Shown in pieces: positions 35,701 through 46,068 of a stretch of 64,000 bases of DNA (position 1 is its first letter; the number at the start of each line of letters is the position of its first letter). Made by a program: the position numbers and the translations under genes. The stretch is from Pratylenchus scribneri (lineage: Eukaryota > Nematoda > Chromadorea > Rhabditida > Pratylenchidae): contig JAQSEB010000150.1 in assembly GCA_030063045.1 (NCBI GenBank), positions 806,001 through 870,000 on the forward strand, given 5' to 3'. The notes under the pieces are model-generated. The model ran no database searches. It was not told where the DNA came from and was given only the letters and a program-made list of their open reading frames with translations.

Positions 35701-38700
35701 AGCGCTAAACGGTTTTAGGAAATTAGAAATATTTTAAATTATTCAATATTTAAATTAATTTCTAGTTTTTTTTTTTAAATTTTAATAAAAATAATTTCTG
35801 GAATATAGTATTTATTCTTTCATTAAAAAATCAAATTAATTCTTCTTTTTATATTCATTTTAGTTTATTTTTTGTATTTTTTTTTTAAAAAAAAGCGAAA
35901 TTTTACATTTTTTATTAAATTTTGAAAAATTTTCCCCACCTTTGCTTATTTCGCAGTTCGGATCCACGTGTCGGCATATCTCCATGCAAAAATGTGCATT
36001 TATCGCCTTTGAAACAAAAGCCGCGTCCAAAAAAGTAGACACAATCTGGAAAAAATTAAAATTTAATAAACATAAATATTTTTAAAACGAAAAAAATCCT
36101 CTAATTTTTTTGGTCTTACTTCCATCATTTTTTCGTTGAATTTCCTTGCTCCATGAGGAATTGGAGCGATCATGGTAAAAAAGGCAGTTCTCGCCTTCAC
36201 GACAAATTTTGTTTGCCGAAAAAAATTTGCAGCGAGGTTGTGCTACAAAAAAATGGAATTTTAATGCTCATCACTAAAATTTTTTGTGCAAAATTTGGAA
36301 AAAATGCAAATAGTAAAGGAAAAAAGGTGCACACTGCACAATGGGCAAATAAAAAAAAAGTGGGGAAAAAGTGGACATTTTTGATTTTCATTGCCCAAAA
36401 ATTTTCATTTAAAAAAAAAAGACACCAAACAACCAAAGCAAACAGAACAGTGAAAATAACATAAAAATTGCATAAAATAATAATACCGTCTACGCCAAAA
36501 TTGATATTCGTACTGGGGCCAGCATTAATCAAATTTGGCGTGGGTGGCGGAGCAGAAAATGCCTGAAGGTGATCATGCCTTGAAAGAGTGGCCGGTGGTG
36601 GCGATGATGCATTTTTGTTGTAACTAAAATAAGGTAAAGTATTATTTTACAAAAATATAAAAAAGGAGGATTCTAGAAACAATTTTGATTTTGTATTTCA
36701 TTTTGGAAAATAATTTTTAATTTAGGAATGCAATTGCGATTGTAATTTTCATTTTGAAAGGGATTGAAATTATGATTTTCATGAAAGCAATAATTCCAAA
36801 AAGCAATTTTTTTTAAAATAAACTTCTGATATATCATACTCTTCTCTCATTAATTAAAAAAATATCCCTTCTCTTTTAACCATATTTATTTTTAATTTTT
36901 TTAGAATCATTTAGTAACTTAAAAATAAACCAAAAAATTAAATTTCATAGACCAGAGAAATCACGTCTACTTATTCGAAAATTTACCTCGATTGATGGCT
37001 ACTTTCTTCCTCTTGCTGTTGAACTCGTTGCGGATGCTTTTCGTGCATTTTTTTCTTCTTCTTTTCAATCCTCTCATTAAAGTTTTCATTCTTTTTCTTT
37101 TTTCCTCGTTGATTTCCTTGTTCGATTTCTTCGATCTAAAAATGTTTTTTATTCAATAAAAATTTTTAAAAACGAATTTCATACATTTTCATCGATTTGG
37201 CCCATTGATGAATTGGCCACAATATGGTCCTGCTGGTTTGAAACTTCTACAAAAAATTAAATTTCAATTTTAATAAAAAATTTACCATTTATAATTTGCT
37301 GGATCTCAATCCGAGTCGGAGGATTGTCTTCATCCGGGTCCACTTTTATTTTCGGTAATGTTATCTTGGGTCGTTCCAAAAGCAAATTGCCAATTCGCTC
37401 AATTGAATTAGGTTGCTGCAAATTTATTTTATAACAATTAAATTGATTGAATGAAATTTGTGCAATGGCCGAATGTTGCAAATTAAATAAATCTTCCTAA
37501 TTTTTAGATTTCTCAAATTTGTTATAATTTTATAGCTCTGATAGAGTTGAATTCATTAGAAAAAGAAATAGTATACTTTATTATAAATTGAAAGTTTTTG
37601 AATGACAAAAAAGGAAACATAGACCAAAATCCGACATTTTTTCGCGTTTTTTGGCCATATCTTTGTGGCTAAATATTTTTATTTATGTTAAAATGTTCCA
37701 AAAGAAAAGTCTAAGGCATAAATATTCAATTAATAGGTTGAAAGAAAGATTGCTAAGATATTTTGGGACAATAAGCAAAATTTGTGGTTCAAAAATTGTT
37801 ATACTAATTACCTGAATACCATGGCTGTCGTTACCATCTGCCTGATCTTCCTCTTCGTCGTCATCAGCAAAATTACCAAAACAAATCTTTAGTGCTTCGT
37901 CAATTTCATTTGAATTTTTGTTAATTTCTTCATTTGCTTGCATTTGATGGTGGTGGTTTTCATCATTTTGTTGTTGATTTTCTTCATTTTCACTTTCCTC
38001 ATTTTGTTCCTCATTCGGAATGGCCAAAAATTGTTCGATTTTTCTTAAATAAAATGGTTAAAATTTTGAATTTTTCTAATGGGCGTCATCCTCATTATTT
38101 AGTTAATTCTTTTGGCCATAGCCAAATAAATTATGAAACCAATCAGGGAATCCTATATTCCACAATTGAAAAGTCCAAAAGGCTCTCTACAATTTGGTCT
38201 TTCTTAAAATTTTATGAAATCTAACTTTAAAAAAGTTTCATGTCATTGAATGTGTAATAAACACGAATATTCTGATTAAGTAAAAGCGGATTATTTTATA
38301 AATTGTTATTTTTAAAAATTAACTTTTTGAAGAATTTTTGGGCTTTCAAATGCCATATCGGTCTTTTTTAAAAGTTGTTTCCCGAGTTGAGCTATGATCA
38401 AAAAAGCTCAGTTTTAGGCTTTTTTCTCTTTTACTTATTTTTATTTCCCTATTTTAATTTATTATTTTTTTAACTCACTCTTTGGTAAAAGTATTCCTCC
38501 CATCATAGGGCATTTTAATCAATTCGCATAATTGCCTTTTTAATTCATTGAATTTTTCATATGGGTCGTTAATATTTTGTTGTTTTGCTAACGAAGAAGT
38601 TTTTGGCAGAGAACTGCTGATGTGAAATTAATTTATAATTTAAATGTAGGAAAAAGTGAAATATAAAAACTTTTTTATTTTATAATTTTTCCAAAAATTC

Positions 38701-41700
38701 AAAAAAACCGAAATCCGAAACATACACCCTAAATATCGTCTTAAAAGTGACTTTTCTGAATTTTTAAATTTATTTAATAATTTAGAAAATTAATGGGTTA
38801 TCATGCAAAATTTAAATTTATTACATTTATATTTATAGATATGTAACTTCCATCCAGAGGATTTCATAAAATCAAAAAAAGGGGTTAAATTGAAGAATAC
38901 ATTTTAAGGTTGTGTAAAAAATATTTCTTCAAAAAACAAAAAATATATTCTTATAAATTTTCCCATTTTTATTTCAATTAATTTAAAATTTAATTTTATT
39001 TACTTACTTTGAACAACACGGAGTCCGATCCAATTCCATTTCCTGATTGTTGTATGTTTTTTCCCAATTGGCAATTCGTTGTTGTGTTGTGGCCGACTAA
39101 AAATAATTTTTAATTTATTTTTTGAATTATATTAAAAATTTGCCTAAAATCATTGAATTTAAGTAAATTTATTTATATTTTTTCTGGCAATCGTAAAGAA
39201 TCCGCATCCCAAATTTATTTTTTCATTTTTTACTTAAAAATTTGTTTTTAATGGTTATCTGGGTAGGGGAATTCAAATCTGATATTCATTTTGTCATATC
39301 TTACCATCTTGGTAATAAAATGCCAACTTTTACCAAGAAAATGCAAAGGGGGTACCAAAGGCATGTTTGTCGAAAAATTTTACATAGCCAAATAATAGCT
39401 CAATCAACGCAGCTCGATGAGCTGAGTCCAATGGTAGCATTTTTATAAGGTAATATGGAGATATTGACAAGTTATGATCAAAAGAAATATCTGTCTTAGT
39501 AAGGTATTTAGACCTCTAACTTGAACAAAACGCAATATTAAGAAATAAAAGTGGTACCATTGGACTCAGCTCATCGAGCTGCGCTGATTGAGCTATTATT
39601 TGGCTATGTAAAAAATTTTCATCAAACATGCCCTTGGTCCCCCCTTTGCATTTCCTTGGTAAAAGTTGACATTTTCTTACCAAGATGGTAAGATATAACA
39701 AAATGGATGTCAAATTCGTGTTCTACGCTCCCGAGAACCCCTATAAACCAATTTTTGAAAAATTAAACAAAAAAATTTTTTGGGATGCGGATTCTTTACG
39801 ATTGCCTTTTTTCTTGCGGAAAAATGGTATTTTTTGGCGAATAAAATTACAAATGGGCATTCTTTAGTAATTCTTTCTTGCCTAAATTAAAACCTTAATC
39901 TAATGCTAAACCAAATAGTAGATTCAACATTTTATTATCATGGCCAAATTTTTAGTACCTCAAAAATTTTTCAACACAAAAAATATTGCGTAAACCGTAA
40001 ATTCCATTATTTTATGGATTAAATATTAAATTAATATTTTTTCCCACCTCAATAATATTGTGCGGGCCATCCTCCACTGCTTCATTCACAACATTTTCAT
40101 CCTCTCCATCTCCACCAAATTCTTCATAATCCTCATAAAAATTGTCCATTTCCATTTGTTCTTCTTCTTGTTGATTTTCTTTGTCTTCTTCTTCAATTCT
40201 TTCTTCTTCTATATTATTATTTCCTCTTTCCTCTTCCTCATCATTTCCATCATTTTGGATCGACATATTATTTTCACCTTCTTCTACCCCTTCATTTCCT
40301 GCATTTTCATTCACTTCTTCATCGACAAATGGAAGTTCTAAATTGCAAATTTTATTAAATTTTCGACTAAATTTATTATAATTTACCAAGCTGAATTGTT
40401 TTCGGCACATGGTCTGGATTAAAATCAGCCAATTCGTCGCCAGTTTCGGCAAGATCCGAATTACTAAAATTAGTGGGAATAATTTTTAATTTAATTTATT
40501 CGAATTTTCAAACCGAAATTTTAAGGGTTAAATAAATTTTTCAATTAATTTTGGCTTTAAATTTAGCAAATTTGCTTAAATTTTAAAGCCGAAAATTGAG
40601 TTGAATTCATTAAAAAAATTTAGTGATTTTATTGAAAAATAATTAAAAAATTTATGACCAAAAAATGGAAAAATAGACAAAAATGGGGTTGTTTTTTTGG
40701 CCAATTAAACCTAACCAAAATCAAATGGTATGAAAGTTTAATTATTAGTTTGGCTAAGCTATTGAGCAAAATTTGGATAGCCAATTTAAAGAATGGAATA
40801 ATTTTATGTAATTTTTATTCATTTTTCCATCTGTTTTAATTTAATTATGTAAGGATAGTATTTAATTTGCCAAAAGAAGAAGCAAAAATAATTATAATGA
40901 TTTAAGATTTTTCCTATTCACAAACGATATATAAACCATTTGGATAATTTCGTCAAGACACATCGAATTGGCAAATAATTTAATGTTTTCATCAAAATTA
41001 AGAGTGTTAAAATGTTAAACCCTTTATGATTTTTGTGGTTGAAAACTAATAAGCAAAATAATAATCAAATCATGAACCTTGGCGAAAATTTATCGATTCA
41101 ATTGAATATATTGTTTATGGGTTTCGGAAAAATTTTTGAACCACTAGAATTCGGCTTTTTCAATACTTTTTTTCTTGGCAATTTCGATGTATTTTTTTGA
41201 TAAATTAATTTTTATTTACCTTTATTTAATACAAACCTGTTTTCCGCTGTTTTGGCACATCTTTCTTCCTCAATCAATTTTGTTTGGCTCTTTTTCCCTC
41301 CTCCAAATGGCCATTTATTCAACATTGCTTCATCCAAATTCCATTCCAATGGGTTGATGTCAACCAAATGAAGTCCAGGCCATGGCCGTTCCATTTTCGT
41401 TTCCTGGAATAAAAATTAAATCAGATTTGTCATTTAAATTTAATTTAGCCAAGAAAATCATAATGTAATCTCAAGGTTTTTGGGTAATTTTTGGTAAATT
41501 AAATTGTGACCAATTCCAAATCTCTATTTATCATTCTAAAAGAAAATTTTGACTACTTATATTTTATAAATTGGCAACAAAATTATTATGTAAATTTCAT
41601 ATTAACATATTTTTTGAGAACCTGTAAAGTAATTAAATTTAGAATTTGAAAAGTAAAGGAGGGTACAAGGTACTCAGTACTCGACATTAACGGAAAATTT

Positions 41701-44634
41701 CTTCTTAATTTACCTTCTATTCGAAATCTAAACCTTAAAATTTGAAGAGCTAGGTTCTAGGCTGCATACAGACCCGTAGCCAGGGGGTGGAGGGGGCTGT
41801 GCACACCCGACCACTTAACCATGAAATGTAAAAATTGGGAAAAAAAAAGTAAAGGAGGAGGGAGGGGTGGGCGGCGGGCTTATGCCTTATGGGGAAATAT
41901 TTTTCACTGCGCGGCCATTTGCATTTGCCGAAAAATTTTCCCCTTCCAAAAGTTTTGCCCCTTCCGAAAAATTTAACTGGTTACGGGCCCGATTACACAA
42001 AATTAATATAAAGTCCTTATTTTACATTTGTAAATTACGGATTTACACTTTATTTTTATGTAATTTCTATCAATTTGGCCAATCTTATCTTATTTCCTTC
42101 TCTTTTAAAATTGATTTTTTGAAATGATCATATCATTTAAAAGGCCCAAAAAACCATGAGATTTATAATAGTTATCACAATGTTCAATAATTTTAATTTT
42201 ATTTTTTATGTTTAATTAAAAGAAAACCTCTACTTTATTGTCATCCTCCTCCTCATCTGAAGAAGAAAGACAAATAATGTCGTCGTTGTCCTTCTCGGCC
42301 TCATCCTTATTATTGTCATATAATTCGCCGTCTTTCACCACTTCCTCTAGTTTTGGCCGAACATCTCCTTCTTCATCTTCATCTTCCGGCTGATCTTCTT
42401 CATCCTCCAATATTTCCACCACATCATCATCATCATCGTTGTTTTTGTTGTTGTTCATTTCCAAAAATGCCTTCCTTTTTTCCCGTTCTCGTTGTTGATC
42501 AATTTTGCTGATTTCTGCACCACCAAAATGCTGCCTTTTTGAAGATTGTGGCGCTGCTTGACCTGCTGCTGATGGTTTTGCTGAAATTTTAAACGGGGAA
42601 TAAAGTTTATATAAAATAAATTAATAAAAATAAAAAATTTTATTTTCTTCCTAAACCACCGCCGATGTCCATTTATTTATTTTATTTTTGTGTGTAAATT
42701 CAATAAAAAATATGGAAAATAAACTAGAGGGAAAACTATTCATAAATGGACGCTATTTATAATTTGATGGCTCTAGCAGAGAAAGATCCTAGTTCTTCTA
42801 GGTCTTTTTGAAAGCGTCCTTTTCTTCTCTGCCATAGCCGCACGCGATGACTGTGTTTGTGTGAGATTGCAGTGCATAAAAATCTATAAATAACCCCTAT
42901 AATTTTATTCGGATTAATTTGTATTGGCCCCAGTTAAATTTGGCCAAATAAAATATATTTTTTACAGCTTCAAATATAGTTTTGTTTATTCACTAATAAT
43001 GGAGAAATTTCTGCAGAAAGCGATTTGCCAAAATTGCTCTGCTGATGATGATGGGATAAAATGAGAAGAATGCGGTGGGGAGAAAGTAAAAATTAGACCA
43101 ATCAATAAAAGGGAAAATTTGTTTCTAGTGGAGATTTCTCTTCCTTCTTAAAAAACTAAAATTTATAGCCAATACTTATTCTAAAATATATGTATACGTG
43201 CATTTTTAATAAAATCGAAGGGTGAATGAACGTTTGAAAATATAGGACGGTTTTAACGGATGATAAATCATGATTTGAATTTATGAATTCAATTTGAAAT
43301 AGAATGAAGGGGCTCATCGTCATCATCACAATTTTTAAAAATGAAATGACGAGGTAAATATGACGTATAATAAATTTAGAAAGGGAGAATTACTTTCAAA
43401 AATGAAGGGTTTGCTATTTGGTTAAAATGTAGGTAAATGTGCAATTTTCCGTAAAAATAAATATGGGGCAAAAAAAAACTTAATATGCCAGTTTTGGCCA
43501 AAATTTTCTCTGCGCGGCTATTTTTGAGCGAAAATTTTCCTTTTTCCCTTTATAATGAGAAATTTTTCAAATTGGTCCCTCCTTGGAAAATTTCTGGTTT
43601 CGGGCTTGCCTAATACCAAAATGTTTTTAGTAAAATTTCTGCTGAATTTTAGTTAACATTTTAATGTTTTAATAAAATTAAGTTTTAAAAAATGTAACCT
43701 CCTTCATCCTCTTGCTCTTCATTTGAATACTCATCGGCTTCGAATTGTCGTAATTCTATCAAATTCATCAAATCTGGCCAGTGAACTCTTCTTTGGATTT
43801 TCGGCTGAAATTATTAAAAGAGAATTTTAAAAATTCTTAGAAAAATAATTTCAAGTTTGTTAAATTTCGTAGATGACAGTGCAAGCACTATTGCAGTTTA
43901 CTGGAAGGAAGGGAAAAAAGGCTGAGGATGATGACAAAGAAGATATGAAGCTGATGTGAGGATGAGCATTGAGCATCTTCATCATCCTTATCATTATCTT
44001 CTTCTCCTAATTCATCTTTCCTTCTATCCGTATTCCGTAAACTGCAATAGTACCCGCAAGTTCGTATAATCTCAAGGTTTTTATTAGTCAGAGTCAGGTA
44101 CTTTCCTATCATCGGGGTTCGGGGGGAATGGCGAAGAAAAGAAGAGAAGATGATGAGTAGGATGAAGAATATGATGAGATTTGAGATGGTGAGGAAGAGA
44201 TTAATCAACTCCATCATCTCATAATAATCTTATTCTTCATCATCCTTATCAGCATCTTGTTCTTCTTCTTCGCGTTTCGCCATCCTTCCTCCGATAATGG
44301 GAAGATAACATAAGGCATCATTATTTTTGCATATTCTAGCTAATCCAAATCTTCAATATTAAACATAAGTAGAGAAAATTGCGAGCCAACAAAGTATGTT
44401 TATGTTTTATTTGATCAAAGTTTATTTGATTTAACTTCTCTACATTTTAAAATGACATATTGAAGATCTGCTAGATTAGCCGAATTTATAATTATGTTGA
44501 AAAAACCTTGAGATTATAAGTGTTGATTTTGCCAAATCTTGGTCGCATCTATTTTTACTAACCTTTATTGTATTGTTTGTGCTTGTTCCCGCATCATTTC
44601 CAGTGCCAAACATTTGTCGATTATTGCTGCTCAT
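32740..44634 (-). CDS. Three-CCCH zinc-finger, RS-rich nuclear protein (22 exons, ~1138 aa)
   Basis: Exons (minus strand): 44634-44563, 43804-43699, 42580-42228, 41403-41237, 40463-40387, 40337-40048, 39096-39008, 38616-38479, 38043-37812, 37415-37286, 37246-37185, 37135-36987, 36623-36487, 36242-36120, 36045-35940, 35704-35471, 35333-35265, 35211-34960, 34666-34550, 34303-34065, 33549-33408, 32872-32740; all phases agree. The product starts MSSNNRQMFGTGNDAG. Near residue 30 is QRRVHWPDLMNLIELRQFEADE, an RVxF-like PP1-docking motif followed by acidic residues, as in PNUTS. Long Asp/Glu tracts and a lysine-rich stretch follow. CCCH fingers are at about 670 (CKFFSANKICREGENCLFYH), 710 (CVYFFGRGFCFKGDKCTFLH) and 1060 (CPHFVLNGWCGWNQNCRYSH), all CX8CX5CX3H. 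Between are a proline-rich part (LIPPPPPVPPK) and RS repeats; the tail is RERSRSRSRH. Known relatives (ZC3H4/6/8, Su(s), PNUTS) act on nascent RNA or transcription; which of these it is remains open. Three late introns use GC donors. Confidence 0.8.
36719..36762 (-). repeat. Solitary copy of the 40-bp minisatellite word
   Basis: In an intron of the CCCH/RS gene, the minus strand reads AATGAAAATTACAATCGCAA followed by TTGCATT. This is the core of the minisatellite at 47790-48900, here as a single unit in opposite orientation. Confidence 0.6.
39186..39806. mobile_element. Palindromic MITE/foldback element in an intron
   Basis: Both ends read GGCAATCGTAAAGAATCCGC then ATCCCAAA in inverted orientation (39186-39214 and 39778-39806). 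The arms continue for about 250 bp each and share TATCTTACCATCTTGGTAA, AAAATGCCAACTTTTACCAAG-like sequence and AGCTCGATGAGCTGAGTCC. A spacer of about 90 bp (39450-39545) separates them. The open frames at 39242-39448 (+) and 39516-39713 (-) are the same arm read twice. It lies between exons 6 and 7 of the CCCH/RS gene. Confidence 0.85.
41764..41995. repeat. Dispersed element with CAGACCCGTAGCCAGGG end
   Basis: Starts near CAGACCCGTAGCCAGGGGGT and ends near AACTGGTTACGGGCCCG, which is roughly complementary (GTAGCCAG / CTGGTTAC). Inside are GGAGGGAGGGGTGGGCGGCG and GCGCGGCCATTT..CCGAAAAATTTTCC. Related pieces occur at 43460-43610 and 46870-47115. Such ends are typical of short non-autonomous DNA elements. 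It lies in an intron of the CCCH/RS gene. Confidence 0.55.
43881..44057. repeat. Palindromic element 1 in intron 1 of the CCCH/RS gene
   Basis: Perfect 15-bp inverted ends ACTATTGCAGTTTAC (43887-43901) and GTAAACTGCAATAGT (44037-44051) around a body rich in GATGATGA and its complement CATCATCC, so much of the ~175 bp can fold back on itself. Confidence 0.7.
44065..44518. mobile_element. Palindromic element 2 with 18-bp terminal inverted repeats
   Basis: TATAATCTCAAGGTTTTT at 44065-44082 is an exact inverted match to 44501-44518. Inside are two more inverted-repeat pairs: TTTCCTATCATCGGGG..GGCGAAGAAAAGAAG with CTTCTTCTTCGCGTTTCGCC..CCGATAATGGGAAG (about 44101-44310), and GCTAATCCAAATCTTCAATAT with ATTGAAGATCTGCTAGATTAGC (about 44338-44481). 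A partial copy of the end occurs at 41465-41480. No coding content. Confidence 0.75.
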
Positions 44635-45117
44635 AGAAAAATAATTTAGTCAATTTCAATTGTTTTTATTTGATTAAATCCTGAAAAAAAATTAAATTGA
44701 AAACGTAGATATTAATTATAGGAAGCATTAATTAGTACAAACAGGGATAATTAATTAAAATAATAGGCGCTGTCATAAAATTTTTAATGTTTAACATATT
44801 GAGAGCGCTTTTCAAGAAAATTTGGTCTTTCTCATTATAGACATTAGATATTTTGCATTTGAAGTGATTTGATTGATTTTACATTTTACAAATACCCTAT
44901 ACCCTATTACGGCATTTTTTAAATTACTAGTTGTTCTTTCTAGTACTCTAGACTCTAGACCTAAACGAACAAATTCATTGAAATTGATGTGTAAAAAAAA
45001 AACCATGTTGCGAATATGCGAAAAAGGAAAAACCCTCAATTTTGAGGTTTTCATTTTTCAACAAAATGGTTAAAATGTCTCATCGGGCGGCTTCCTTTCT
45101 CTATAATAATAAATCAG

Positions 45118-45226
45118 GGGACCGGTTTTAGACCTCACAACCTGCTGATATACCATTCGATGGGTTTTCGGTGAGAGTAAAATTGGTATAGGGATTGTAG
45201 GTCTAAAACCGCCAGTCCTTCTTGAT
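45118..45226. repeat. Small palindrome
   Basis: GGGGACCGGTTTTAGACCT at 45118-45136 pairs with AGGTCTAAAACCGCCAGTCC near 45207-45226. Between them is a copy of the ATACCATTCGATGGGTTTTC motif. Confidence 0.65.
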
Positions 45227-45228
45227 TA

Positions 45229-46016
45229 GAAATGTTGGAAAAATACGTTTATACGGTCCAAGCTCAAAATCATACAAATGATATACCATTCGATAGAGCT
45301 CGACGAGTTGTATAAGAATATACAAAAAAAATTGCGCGGCCACGACTTCTGGCCAAGTTATGGCCACTCGAAAATTGAAAAAGTGAAGGGTCCCCCCTTT
45401 GGGCCGAAAAAGTTCAAAATTATTTTTTCGGCCAAATTATATATCAATCGACGTGTCTCGACGAGCTGGTTACGAAAATGTTATTGATTTCGCATAAAAC
45501 ACAAAAGTAAAAAAGTTACAGTCGCGCAAAGGAAATACGGATTGGAACTGCTCCGGTGGGCATTTCAGAGTGGACTCCTCCGTGTGCTCCGCCTCCGCGC
45601 GACCAGACGAGTGCTTGGCTCGCTGCGCTCGCCAAGCACTCGTCCAGTTCCCGCGCTTCGGCTACGCACACTCCGGAGTCCACTCTTACATTCCTCCGCA
45701 GTTCCAACACATTCCAGCGAGACTAAAATGGCCATAACTTTTTTATTTTTGAGTTTTATGTGAAAAGAATTGCAGATTCATGTTCCGCTCATCGAGCCGC
45801 GTCGAATGAGCTATAATATGGCCGAAAACAAATTTTAAAAATTTTCGACCCATAGGGGAGACCCTTCACTTTTAAGGGAAAATCCATCTTGGCCAAAAGT
45901 GGTTGCCGCGCAAAAATTTTTGCATATTCGTATTCAGCTCGTCCAGACGCGTCGAATGGTATATCATTTATATGATTTAGATTCTGGACCGTATAAACGT
46001 ATTTTACCGAAATGTT
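45229..46016. mobile_element. Large foldback element (~790 bp) with GC-rich centre
   Basis: The two halves are inverted copies, by eye roughly 75-80% identical, matched at ATACGTTTATACGGTCCA, AATGATATACCATTCGA, GCGCGGC.ACCACTT-like, AAGTGAAGGGTC, TTTTCGGCCAAATTATAT and TTGGAACTGC. The centre (about 45575-45680) is GC-rich and contains its own hairpin, GACGAGTGCTTGGC..GCCAAGCACTCGTC. Open frames at 45516-45763 read through that centre and are not genes. Confidence 0.8.
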
Positions 46017-46058
46017 ACTTGTTTTAATTTAATTTGTAAAAAACATTCAAAACAAAAA

Positions 46059-46064
46059 TTTCAG
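46059..46064 (+). promoter_or_regulatory. Possible trans-splice acceptor
   Basis: TTTCAG preceded by an A/T-rich tract lies four bases upstream of the ATG at 46069 with no in-frame upstream exon visible, as expected for a nematode spliced-leader acceptor. Confidence 0.35.
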
Positions 46065-46068
46065 AAAT

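Larger units (their letters stand above)
44635..46068. promoter_or_regulatory. Divergent intergenic region occupied by a foldback element
   Basis: It separates the start of the minus-strand CCCH/RS gene (44634) from the plus-strand PUR-like gene (46069), so promoters of both should lie here. Most of it is taken up by the small palindrome at 45118-45226 and the large foldback at 45229-46016. I see no identifiable core promoter motif. Confidence 0.4.

Noticed and set aside
36153..36532. Opposing frames of 103 and 111 aa over the first CCCH exon
   Set aside because: They are shadows: the true minus-strand frame at 36242-36120 encodes a CCCH finger with matching splice phases.
39242..39713. Two ~65-aa frames on opposite strands
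   Set aside because: They are the same palindrome arm read from each end.
45516..45763. GC-rich frames of 64 and 73 aa
   Set aside because: They run through the palindromic centre of the foldback element.
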